Origin: Akkermansiaceae bacterium
GTDB taxonomy: Bacteria > Verrucomicrobiota > Verrucomicrobiia > Verrucomicrobiales > Akkermansiaceae
Direction of reading: 5' to 3'
DNA length: 6,224 bases
Assembly: GCA_029288115.1 (NCBI GenBank)
Contig: JARFPV010000313.1
Coordinates: 1 to 6,224, forward strand
Shown here: piece after piece, positions 1 through 5,500 of the stretch
How the letters are laid out: every line of letters begins with the position of its first letter
Position numbering within the stretch: position 1 is the stretch's first letter
The notes under the pieces: model-generated
Told to the model about the DNA's origin: nothing
Seen by the model: only the letters and a program-made list of their open reading frames with translations
Database searches by the model: none
Program-made: the position numbers and the translations under genes

Positions 1-1078
1 GTCCATCGGTGCTCCATTGTGTGTGGGTCTGGTCGGTGATGTAATCGAGGATTACATTGAGCGGCAGCGCACGCGCCTTGAGGGTCACTCTTGAGGAGCG
101 GATTAATTTGACGCGGTCATTGTTGGGATCGCCCAGATTGAGGATGACGTTGGCACCCACTTTCTCACCTCCCGCATCTGGTGCGTCACCCTGCCTACTT
201 TGCAGACGAACGAAATCGAGAGCCTCTTCCAAGCTGGCATTATCGAGCGAAATAACGTCCACAACGATGCCGGCGAGCTTCTCGCGGATATCCGGTGCCA
301 GCGAGTCGTTTCCAGTGAGGTCAGGGCCGACGGGAATCGACGAGGGTGTATTGTTCACTGGGATTTCCCACATTTTGTCCACTTCGGCGAGCATCGAAGC
401 ACGGTTGTGATCCTTGGAGGCGCGGTAGTAGTCCGATTTTGCGGCAGCGATTTCCTCCATACCCCGGCGCGCTGCCTTGTTGTAGGGGTCAATCCGCAGA
501 ACTCCTTCGTAAACTATGTGTGCGCGGTCGTATTGGCCGAGGCTGTGGAATCCTTGAGCCTCGCGCAAGAGGCGCCCGACTTTGACCACATCTTTCACGT
601 GTGTCGGGGTGAGTGCGTGGTTGTAGCGGATCGGGGAGTCGATCTGGCCTAAAAGCTTGAGTGCACCCATGTGGGCAGGTGCTACCTGTGGCTTGAGCAC
701 GGTTTTGAGAAGGTTTTTAGCCTTGTCGTAGTCGCCCATCTTGGCGAGTGCCCTCGCGCGTTCTGTTGCGGCGGTCGCGTAGCGGTCTGCTGTGACATCG
801 CGCATTTCGCGGGTCATCGCCCCCGGGGGTAATAATTCGAACGCCTGGGAGTAGTGCGTGACAGCTGACTTGTAGTCGGCTTTCTGATAGGAAATGTCTC
901 CCTGTTTGAGTAGGTCATGTGCCTTTCGGGCATTACTAATCCTGCGGTTGAGTTCTTGCTGCACCACTGACTCCTGGGCGCTCAGGTCGGCGACGAATAG
1001 CGGTGTGCTCGTAGCGAGCACGCATGCTATTCCGGTGCTGGCGATATGCCTCCGGTATGCAAAACACAATTTCTCCAT
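1..1078 (-). CDS. Amuc_1098-type pilus secretin with N-terminal TPRs (partial, C-terminus beyond left edge)
   Basis: An open frame on the reverse strand runs from an ATG at 1078 to the window edge without a stop, giving 359 codons of the N-terminus. Residues 1-34 look like a signal peptide: basic residues, a hydrophobic stretch at about 12-30, and likely cleavage after Ala34. TPR-like helices follow at about 50-86, 104-130 and 162-213, the first with the pattern A-DY-SAV-HYSQAF. Next come a linker with a KMWEIPV motif (235-241) and, at about 268-359, an STN/secretin N-terminal-like region (SLEEALDFV at 282-290, then RVTLKARALPLNVILDYI). TPRs before a secretin are typical of the pilus-like outer-membrane protein of Verrucomicrobiota (Amuc_1098 family), which would form an outer-membrane channel. 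The pore domain is not in the window, so channel formation is inferred. An in-frame stop upstream limits earlier starts. The gene is divergent from nuoB. Other secretins, such as a type II GspD relative, remain possible. Confidence 0.8.
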   Translation of the reverse strand, partial: MEKLCFAYRRHIASTGIACVLATSTPLFVADLSAQESVVQQELNRRISNARKAHDLLKQGDISYQKADYKSAVTHYSQAFELLPPGAMTREMRDVTADRYATAATERARALAKMGDYDKAKNLLKTVLKPQVAPAHMGALKLLGQIDSPIRYNHALTPTHVKDVVKVGRLLREAQGFHSLGQYDRAHIVYEGVLRIDPYNKAARRGMEEIAAAKSDYYRASKDHNRASMLAEVDKMWEIPVNNTPSSIPVGPDLTGNDSLAPDIREKLAGIVVDVISLDNASLEEALDFVRLQSRQGDAPDAGGEKVGANVILNLGDPNNDRVKLIRSSRVTLKARALPLNVILDYITDQTHTQWSTDG

Positions 1079-1255
1079 GGGACGTAGTGAGGGGTTTATA
1101 TACGGGACATGCTGATGAGGTAAGCCTAAAAATCAAAAAAATAGGACGATGCGCAGGTCGGGCGCTATTGGCTGCTTTGGGGCGAAAATGCCCGTAAAAG
1201 GACTTGTGATGGAGTTTTCCCAAGCTAGGGTGCGCGCGGAAGCATCCAACGAACC
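1079..1255. other. Divergent intergenic region between the secretin-like gene and nuoB
   Basis: These 177 bases separate two divergently transcribed genes and should hold promoters for both. The only reasonable promoter match is the reverse-strand one at 1095-1123. Toward nuoB the best match is TTGTGA (1204-1209), 16 bases, then TAGGGT (1226-1231), with 4 of 6 and 3 of 6 consensus bases, too weak to call. I see no small gene or riboswitch-like structure. Confidence 0.5.
1095..1123 (-). promoter_or_regulatory. Putative sigma-70-type promoter for the secretin-like gene
   Basis: On the reverse strand, TTACCT (1123-1118, 3 of 6 to the -35 consensus) lies 17 bases before TATAAA (1100-1095, 5 of 6 to the -10 consensus). 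A T-rich stretch at about 1127-1143, read on the minus strand, sits just upstream and could act as an UP-type element. Transcription would start near 1088, about 10 bases before the ATG at 1078, leaving almost no leader. The -35 box is weak, so this is tentative. Confidence 0.35.
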
Positions 1256-1825
1256 ATGGCAACCACTGAGACACCTACTAAGGACCTCGATACTGCGGAA
1301 GCAGCACGCACTGAGCTGGCGCACGCCGCCTACGACTCCAAAATCGAGGGGAATGTTATTTTTACGCGCGTTGATGCGGCAATTAACTGGATGCGCAAAA
1401 ACTCGCTCTGGCCGATGCCGATGGGTCTGGCATGTTGTGCGATTGAGCTGATGGCGACGGCTTCCTCGCGGTTTGATATTTCCCGATTTGGTGCCGAGGT
1501 GATGCGTTTTTCCCCTCGTCAGAGTGACGTGATGATTGTGGCTGGCACGGTGACATACAAGATGGCGCTGGCTGTGAAACGCGTCTGGGATCAGATGCCT
1601 GAGCCTAAGTGGTGCATCGCCATGGGTGCCTGTGCTTCAAGCGGTGGTATGTATCGCAGCTATGCGGTGCTCCAGGGGATCGACCAGCTTTTGCCGGTTG
1701 ATGTATATATTTCCGGTTGTCCTCCACGCCCTGAGGCCCTCATTGAGGGGTTGATGAAGCTGCAGAAAAAGATCGATGGCGAAGAGTCTACCATGGATTT
1801 GAAGTCAGATTCGACCGAAGCTTAA
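1256..1825 (+). CDS. nuoB: NADH-quinone oxidoreductase subunit B (NuoB)
   Basis: NuoB (PSST/Nqo6 family, 189 aa) sits in the peripheral arm of respiratory complex I at the cytoplasmic membrane face and binds iron-sulfur cluster N2, the last electron carrier before quinone. All four N2 ligands are visible: adjacent Cys60-Cys61 in GLACCAIEL, Cys126 in GACASSGG, and Cys155 in [10 protein letters not shown]. The stretch [21 protein letters not shown] is strongly family-typical. The first 32 residues and the acidic tail after about residue 175 are variable extensions. The ATG at 1256 gives a usual family length; it lacks a Shine-Dalgarno motif, the nearest purine run (GGAAG) being about 13 bases too far upstream to be convincing. 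nuoC follows 19 bases downstream. nuoA, which usually precedes nuoB, is not upstream; a divergent pilus gene is there instead. Only promoter strength and operon limits are uncertain. Confidence 0.97.
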   Translation: MATTETPTKDLDTAEAARTELAHAAYDSKIEGNVIFTRVDAAINWMRKNSLWPMPMGLACCAIELMATASSRFDISRFGAEVMRFSPRQSDVMIVAGTVTYKMALAVKRVWDQMPEPKWCIAMGACASSGGMYRSYAVLQGIDQLLPVDVYISGCPPRPEALIEGLMKLQKKIDGEESTMDLKSDSTEA

Positions 1826-1844
1826 CTCTAAACTTTTTCCTAAC

Positions 1845-2399
1845 ATGACTGCTAAAGATTCCGCCGAAAAGGTGACGAAAAAATTTGAGTCTGCGACTGC
1901 GATTGAGTTCCGCGGCGAGCACACTGTTACTGTAACGCCGGATGATTTTCGTGCGGTGATGGAGTATTGCAAAGCCGAACTCTCACTCGACATGCTGCTC
2001 GATGCGTCAAGTGTTGACAATACGGGTGAGGATCCTCGGTTTGCACTCGTGTATGAATTGGCAACGGTGGACGATTCCGTGCACCTGCGCGTGAAGACCA
2101 ACATTGCCGAGGGTGATGAAATTCCGACCGTCAGCGACCTTTGGGCGACAGCCGACTGGCACGAGCGTGAGATTTGGGACATGATGGGGATTCAATTCTC
2201 GGGGCATCCCGATCTGCGCCGGATTCTCATGTGGGAGGGTTATCCGTTCCACCCTCTACGTAAGGAGTTTCCTCTGGCAGGAAAACCTAGCGAGATGCCC
2301 GATGTGGCATTTACCGGTGAAGCACCTCTCGAGGGTGGGCCGTTTGTTACCTCGGCAGGGGCAGGCTCGAGAGTCGAGGCTGAGCCACGTGCCAAATAG
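1845..2399 (+). CDS. nuoC: NADH-quinone oxidoreductase subunit C (NuoC)
   Basis: NuoC is the 30-kDa (Nqo5) subunit of the complex I peripheral arm. It has no cofactor and packs against NuoD and NuoB near the quinone site. The protein is 184 aa. The signature is clear: WHEREIWDMMGIQF at 105-118 with the family Glu-Arg-Glu, then GHPDLRRILM (120-129) and HPLRKEFPL (136-144). The N-terminal half (about 20-100) fits the usual alpha/beta domain. A tail of about 40 residues after FPLAG is Gly/Pro/Glu-rich and ends in EPRAK. It is the standalone form, not the NuoCD fusion. It starts 19 bases after nuoB, so the two are probably co-transcribed. No Shine-Dalgarno motif precedes the ATG; the upstream bases are mostly T, A and C. 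nuoD, the usual next gene, is absent: a 131-base gap and a rhomboid gene follow. Confidence 0.96.
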   Translation: MTAKDSAEKVTKKFESATAIEFRGEHTVTVTPDDFRAVMEYCKAELSLDMLLDASSVDNTGEDPRFALVYELATVDDSVHLRVKTNIAEGDEIPTVSDLWATADWHEREIWDMMGIQFSGHPDLRRILMWEGYPFHPLRKEFPLAGKPSEMPDVAFTGEAPLEGGPFVTSAGAGSRVEAEPRAK

Positions 2400-2470
2400 C
2401 CGCATAACTCAATTTTTCGTCAATTCTTTGAGCGATCGGGGCGCGACGTGGTCTGAGTAGAAAAGGCATT

Positions 2471-2499
2471 CATTTTCCGTGCATTGATATGCGGAAATG
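2471..2499 (+). other. Imperfect hairpin between nuoC and the rhomboid gene
   Basis: In the 131-base gap after nuoC, CATTT (2471-2475) and CCG (2477-2479) pair with CGGAAATG (2492-2499), leaving a one-base T bulge. An inner CAT/ATG pairing (2482-2484 with 2489-2491) closes a TGAT loop. That makes about 11 pairs. No T-run follows, so a classical intrinsic terminator is unlikely. It ends 31 bases before the rhomboid ATG and could be a weak terminator for nuoBC, a regulatory fold in the rhomboid leader, or chance. Nothing else is recognisable in 2400-2530. Confidence 0.3.
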
Positions 2500-2530
2500 C
2501 TAGCCTGCTCCGCTACTGACTCAACATCCG

Positions 2531-3310
2531 ATGTCTTCACCCCGTCGTTTTCTTCCCAATATCAACCTTCCGCTACCGGGGGCCAATTTCATAACCGCGC
2601 TCACCGTGGTGATGATAGTTGTGCAAGTTTGGTTGGGTAGCATGGCCAGTGAGGATGGAGTGATCAGGGGCGAAATGAAAAGCTACTACATGGCGCTTGG
2701 TTTGTCCTGGAATGGTATTTCTCAATGGCATCTTTGGCAGCTGATCACTCACGCGCTGACTCATGGCAGTTGGTTCCACCTGATCGTCAATCTGCTCATG
2801 CTCTGGCTTGTGGGTGGCAGGGTGATTCATATCCTTGGACAGAAAAAATTTGCTGTGATTGTGATAGCCGGTGCGCTGGCAGGTGGGGTGATGCATGTCT
2901 TGACGGATTACATGATTACCAGCGCAGGTCATCCCGGAACACAGCTGGTGGGTATTTCAGGTAGTTGTCTCGCGCTGTTACTCACCCTGACAACACTCTC
3001 GCCCGAATCGCGGATGTGGCCCGTTCCTGTAAGTGGAAAAAACCTCGGGCTCGGTCTGATTATGGCAGAGCTGTTTTTGCTGCTTATGACTCCCACGCTC
3101 GGAGTTCCCGTGTTCTCGCGCATGGGAGAAATTATCGTAGATCACGGTGGTGCCGGGCTTTTTATCATCAGTCACGCCTGCCACTTTGGTGGTGCCATGG
3201 CAGGTTGGTATCTAGCGAACAGATTGCTTGTGCCGCGACCAAGCTTGGCAGACCTCCAACGCGCACGCGCTCGACACGAGGCAAAAATGGAACTCGGCGA
3301 CGCGGGTTGA
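2531..3310 (+). CDS. Rhomboid family intramembrane serine protease
   Basis: This is a 259-aa polytopic membrane protein of the rhomboid (S54) family, which cleaves transmembrane substrates within the bilayer using a Ser-His dyad. Motifs in order: a first hydrophobic helix at about 20-37; WQLITHALTHGSWFHLIVN (69-87) with the oxyanion-region His78, His83 and Asn87 of TM2; the catalytic GISG motif at 141-144 with nucleophile Ser143; and HFGGAMAGW at 218-226 with the presumed catalytic His218. Further hydrophobic segments lie at about 107-124, 139-155, 172-190 and 208-229, giving roughly six membrane helices. The N-terminus is short, and the C-terminus ends in a charged, helical cytosolic tail (about 238-259) rich in Arg and Glu. 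No Shine-Dalgarno motif precedes the ATG. The catalytic residues are present, so it is probably an active protease rather than an inactive homologue. The substrate cannot be told from context. Confidence 0.92.
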   Translation: MSSPRRFLPNINLPLPGANFITALTVVMIVVQVWLGSMASEDGVIRGEMKSYYMALGLSWNGISQWHLWQLITHALTHGSWFHLIVNLLMLWLVGGRVIHILGQKKFAVIVIAGALAGGVMHVLTDYMITSAGHPGTQLVGISGSCLALLLTLTTLSPESRMWPVPVSGKNLGLGLIMAELFLLLMTPTLGVPVFSRMGEIIVDHGGAGLFIISHACHFGGAMAGWYLANRLLVPRPSLADLQRARARHEAKMELGDAG

Positions 3311-3328
3311 CGCGAAACAGGTTGAGCC

Positions 3329-3356
3329 TTGCCAAGCTGAAAAGTGGGCATATATT
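3329..3356 (+). promoter_or_regulatory. Putative promoter for the peroxiredoxin-menH-menB genes
   Basis: TTGCCA at 3329-3334 (5 of 6 to the -35 consensus), a 16-base spacer, and TATATT at 3351-3356 (5 of 6 to the -10 consensus) lie in the short gap after the rhomboid gene. The -10 box ends only 9 bases before the peroxiredoxin ATG at 3366, so transcription would begin about 2-4 bases before the start codon, giving an almost leaderless mRNA. This is the best promoter match in the window, but the vegetative sigma consensus is assumed. Confidence 0.5.
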
Positions 3357-3365
3357 TCCGCCACT

Positions 3366-3857
3366 ATGAGTATTCAAGCAGGAGACCAAGCACCCGAATT
3401 CAACCTTGTCACCCTCACCGCTGAAGGGCCACAGACAGTTACCCTTTCATCACTAACAGCAGAATCGAATGTGGTTCTTTTGTTTGTCCCAATGGCATTC
3501 ACCGGCGTTTGCACGGAAGAGTTTTGTTCGGTGACCCAAGGGCTGGAAGCTTACGAGGCGCTCAACGCTAAAGTGATCGGCATTTCCGGAGATAACCCGT
3601 TTGCCCAGCAAGCATGGGCAGACAAGGAGGGGATTGGTATTACCCTGCTGAGCGACTACGAACACGAGGCGGCAAACGCCTACGGCTGCGCATATGATTC
3701 TTTCCTGCCAGAGAAAAACCTGATCATGGGTGGCGTGCCGAAGCGTTCCGCTTTTGTGGTCGATCAATCAGGCACCGTCCGCTACGCCGAGGTGAATGAC
3801 AGCCCGGGGGATTTACCGAATTTTGAGGCGATCCAGGAGTGCTTGAAGTCACTCTAA
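3366..3857 (+). CDS. Peroxiredoxin (AhpC/TSA superfamily, AhpE/BCP-like)
   Basis: This 163-aa cytoplasmic protein is a thioredoxin-fold thiol peroxidase that reduces hydrogen peroxide or organic hydroperoxides. The active-site loop PMAFTGVC (42-49) matches the Pro-x3-Thr-x2-Cys motif, making Cys49 the peroxidatic cysteine, and Arg128 in PKRSAFVVD is the likely conserved active-site arginine. Cys54 lies five residues after Cys49 (CTEEFC), the spacing used in BCP/PrxQ-type atypical 2-Cys enzymes, so an intramolecular disulfide is plausible; Cys109 and Cys160 are extra cysteines. The ATG at 3366 was chosen because the next residues (MSIQAGDQAPEFNL) are the normal family N-terminus. An in-frame ATG at 3228 would overlap the rhomboid gene by 83 bases and add 46 unrelated residues. 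menH starts 16 bases downstream, so the three genes probably share a transcript. The exact subfamily (AhpE-like or BCP-like) is not settled. Confidence 0.92.
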   Translation: MSIQAGDQAPEFNLVTLTAEGPQTVTLSSLTAESNVVLLFVPMAFTGVCTEEFCSVTQGLEAYEALNAKVIGISGDNPFAQQAWADKEGIGITLLSDYEHEAANAYGCAYDSFLPEKNLIMGGVPKRSAFVVDQSGTVRYAEVNDSPGDLPNFEAIQECLKSL

Positions 3858-3873
3858 TCTCTTTGTAAGAAAA

Positions 3874-4599
3874 ATGATCTGGGCACTTCACGGAGCCGTC
3901 GGTAGCACCGCGGACTGGCGTGACTTTGCCCAGGAAATGCGCGCATCTCACGGTGAGGTGCGCCGACTTGACTTGTGGCGGTTTCTCGACTGCTGCCCGA
4001 TGCCGCTCACGAAGTTTGGTGATACACTCGCCGAGGAGATCGTCCGTGTAGATCCGGAACCGGTATTGTTAGGTTACTCGATGGGTGGCCGACTGGCGCT
4101 GCATGCGCTGTTAGCTCGACCCGACCTCTGGAAAGCGGCGATTATTGTGTCTGCGCATCCCGGGTTGAAGGAGGAAGGGGATCGTGTTGCCCGGCGTGAA
4201 AAGGATGCCGAGTGGTCAGCACTCGCGCTCAAGGGTGAGTGGGTCGATTTTCTAGAGCAATGGAATTCCCAAGGTGTGTTGCAAGGTGGAGGAATGCCTG
4301 ATCGAACGCCTCTCAAGAACCGACGTGCCTCGATTGCCCGGTCGTTTGTCGACTGGTCGCTAGGCAAGCAGGAGAATCTCACTCCTCGTCTACACAAGGT
4401 CCCGTGTCCGGTGTTGTGGCTCACGGGTGAGAACGATGAGAAGTTTACGGGAGTTGCAGAATCCGCTGTGCCCCATCTCCCTCGCGGCGAGCATCAGATC
4501 ATCGCCGACTGCGGCCACCGTGTCCCCTGGGAAAAACCAGTTGAGTTTGCCGAAGAATGCCACCGATTTCTCTCAAAGCACTTGAAACTTAACACTTAA
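3874..4599 (+). CDS. menH: MenH-like alpha/beta hydrolase (SHCHC synthase, menaquinone biosynthesis)
   Basis: This 241-aa cytoplasmic alpha/beta-hydrolase fold protein probably acts as 2-succinyl-6-hydroxy-2,4-cyclohexadiene-1-carboxylate synthase, which eliminates pyruvate from the MenD product in menaquinone synthesis. The HG oxyanion motif is at residues 6-7, and the nucleophile elbow GYSMGGRLALH (67-77) has Ser69 followed by the Arg typical of MenH. The rest of the triad is likely Asp188 (LTGENDEKF) and His215 (CGHRVPWEKP). Residues about 98-170 form the lid. The protein starts almost directly at the first beta strand. menB lies 18 bases downstream, which supports the MenH role over a generic esterase, since sequence alone separates these poorly. 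The ATG at 3874 is preceded by an A-rich stretch (AAGAAAA) with no real Shine-Dalgarno motif. Confidence 0.85.
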   Translation: MIWALHGAVGSTADWRDFAQEMRASHGEVRRLDLWRFLDCCPMPLTKFGDTLAEEIVRVDPEPVLLGYSMGGRLALHALLARPDLWKAAIIVSAHPGLKEEGDRVARREKDAEWSALALKGEWVDFLEQWNSQGVLQGGGMPDRTPLKNRRASIARSFVDWSLGKQENLTPRLHKVPCPVLWLTGENDEKFTGVAESAVPHLPRGEHQIIADCGHRVPWEKPVEFAEECHRFLSKHLKLNT

Positions 4600-4614
4600 A
4601 ATTTAACACTCAAA
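4589..4614 (+). repeat. Two-copy AT-rich direct repeat at the menH-menB junction
   Basis: TTAACACTTAAA (4589-4600) and TTAACACTCAAA (4603-4614) are 12-base units differing at one position, with a 14-base period. The first copy covers the last menH codons and the TAA; the second lies just before the menB ATG. It looks like a local tandem duplication. The resulting A/T-rich, probably unstructured stretch could aid menB translation in the absence of a Shine-Dalgarno motif; that role is inference. Confidence 0.5.
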
Positions 4615-4617
4615 ATT

Positions 4618-5433
4618 ATGTGGACATCAGCACACGACTTCGAAGACATCCTCTACGAGAAATCCGAGGACGGACAGATTGCCAAGATTACCATCAACCG
4701 CCCGGAGGTGCGAAATGCCTTTCGGCCGGAGACGACCAAGGAGCTACTCAAGTCGCTCGACCTCGCCCACGAGGATCCGGAGGTGGGAGTGATTATTTTG
4801 ACCGGAGCGGGGGACAAGGCATTTTGTTCCGGGGGTGATCAGAAAGTGCGTGGTCACGCGGGGTATATCGGTGGCGATGGTGTGCCGAGACTGAACATCC
4901 TCGATGTGCAGCGCAAGATACGCAATTTACCGAAACCTGTCGTCGCCATGGTTGCGGGTTACGCCATCGGAGGCGGGCATGTTTTACATGTTGTTTGTGA
5001 CCTGAGCATTGCGGCTGATAATGCGATTTTTGGTCAGACGGGGCCTAAGGTCGGGTCGTTTGATGGAGGTTTGGGGTCGAGTTATCTCGCTCGCATTGTG
5101 GGTCAGAAGAAAGCGCGTGAGATCTGGTATTTGTGCCGTCAGTATGACGCCCAGCAAGCGCTGGAAATGGGGCTGGTCAACACCGTGGTGCCGCTTGCTG
5201 ATTTGGAAACCGAAACCGTCAAGTGGTGCCGCGAAATGCTCCAGCACTCGCCCATCGCGATGCGTTGCCTGAAGTCCGCATTGAATGCCGACTGCGATGG
5301 TCAGATGGGTTTGTTAGACCTCGCTGGCAATGCCACCATGCTTTACTACATGAGCGAGGAAGGCAAGGAGGGTAAGAATGCCTTCATTGAAAAACGCAAA
5401 CCGGACTTCTCTAAGTTTCCGCGTGTGCCGTAG
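4618..5433 (+). CDS. menB: 1,4-dihydroxy-2-naphthoyl-CoA synthase (MenB)
   Basis: MenB is a crotonase-fold enzyme that closes the second ring in menaquinone synthesis, converting o-succinylbenzoyl-CoA to 1,4-dihydroxy-2-naphthoyl-CoA (a Dieckmann-type condensation). The 271-aa protein has family length. Diagnostic segments are [10 protein letters not shown] (70-79), the substrate loop with Tyr83, the oxyanion-hole region [11 protein letters not shown] (114-124), [13 protein letters not shown] (139-151) with Ser147 and catalytic Asp149, REIWYLC (167-173), and the C-terminal [13 protein letters not shown]. Gln140, Gly142 and Trp170 match the bicarbonate-binding set of E. coli-type MenB, so bicarbonate is the likely catalytic base cofactor rather than an internal Asp. 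These motifs separate it from enoyl-CoA hydratases. It follows menH by 18 bases. No Shine-Dalgarno motif precedes the ATG. Leu152 replaces the aromatic residue common after SFDGG, probably a tolerated change. Confidence 0.97.
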   Translation: MWTSAHDFEDILYEKSEDGQIAKITINRPEVRNAFRPETTKELLKSLDLAHEDPEVGVIILTGAGDKAFCSGGDQKVRGHAGYIGGDGVPRLNILDVQRKIRNLPKPVVAMVAGYAIGGGHVLHVVCDLSIAADNAIFGQTGPKVGSFDGGLGSSYLARIVGQKKAREIWYLCRQYDAQQALEMGLVNTVVPLADLETETVKWCREMLQHSPIAMRCLKSALNADCDGQMGLLDLAGNATMLYYMSEEGKEGKNAFIEKRKPDFSKFPRVP

Positions 5434-5440
5434 GGAGGGA

Positions 5441-5491
5441 GGACAATCCTGTCCACCACACATGTCCTGCCGGGCGACAGGAGTGTCGCCC
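5441..5491. repeat. REP-like composite palindromic element between convergent genes
   Basis: Two hairpins with related cores lie in inverted orientation. The first is GGACA-ATCC-TGTCC (5441-5454). The second is GGGCGACA-GGAG-TGTCGCCC (5472-5491). Read on the minus strand, the second core is GACACTCCTGTC, against GACAATCCTGTC in the first: 11 of 12 bases agree. A third TGTCC (5463-5467) could also pair with the first GGACA, and TCCTG (5465-5469) with CAGGA (5478-5482), giving alternative folds. Inverted paired palindromes between convergent genes are typical of REP/BIME-type repeats. Copy number elsewhere in the genome cannot be seen from here. Confidence 0.45.
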
Positions 5492-5500
5492 CTTCTTATT
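5472..5500 (+). terminator. Possible terminator after menB (8-bp stem, T-rich tail)
   Basis: A perfect 8-bp GC-rich stem (GGGCGACA, 5472-5479, with TGTCGCCC, 5484-5491) around a GGAG loop is followed on the plus strand by CTTCTTATT (5492-5500), a modest T-rich tail. It begins 38 bases after the menB stop and could end the peroxiredoxin-menH-menB transcript. It also lies just after the stop of the reverse-strand gene, so it may limit read-through from both sides, although on the minus strand no T-run follows. Confidence 0.45.

Noticed and set aside
57..652. Plus-strand open frames of 117 and 150 codons in the left region
   Set aside because: They lie antisense to the continuous secretin-like reading frame, which has a signal peptide and recognisable TPR and STN-like regions; the plus-strand translations show no family motif.
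1179..1194. GGGC-GAAAAT-GCCC mini-hairpin in the divergent region
   Set aside because: Only four base pairs, no T-run and no second copy; within chance expectation for a GC-rich stretch.
936..1324. Reverse-strand open frames of 112 and 63 codons across the nuoB start
   Set aside because: They overlap nuoB and the secretin-like gene in other frames, resemble nothing, and would occupy the divergent promoter region.
1805..2252. Reverse-strand open frames opposite nuoC
   Set aside because: NuoC is certain from its family signature; the antisense frames are Ser/Thr-rich shadow translations with no motif.
2484..2519. Possible promoter for rhomboid using TTGATA at 2484-2489
   Set aside because: No acceptable -10 hexamer occurs 15-19 bases downstream; the nearest candidates are at wrong spacing or match poorly.
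3228..3365. Longer N-terminus for the peroxiredoxin starting at 3228
   Set aside because: The extra 46 residues overlap the rhomboid coding region in another frame and do not match any peroxiredoxin; the ATG at 3366 gives the normal N-terminus and has a promoter just upstream.
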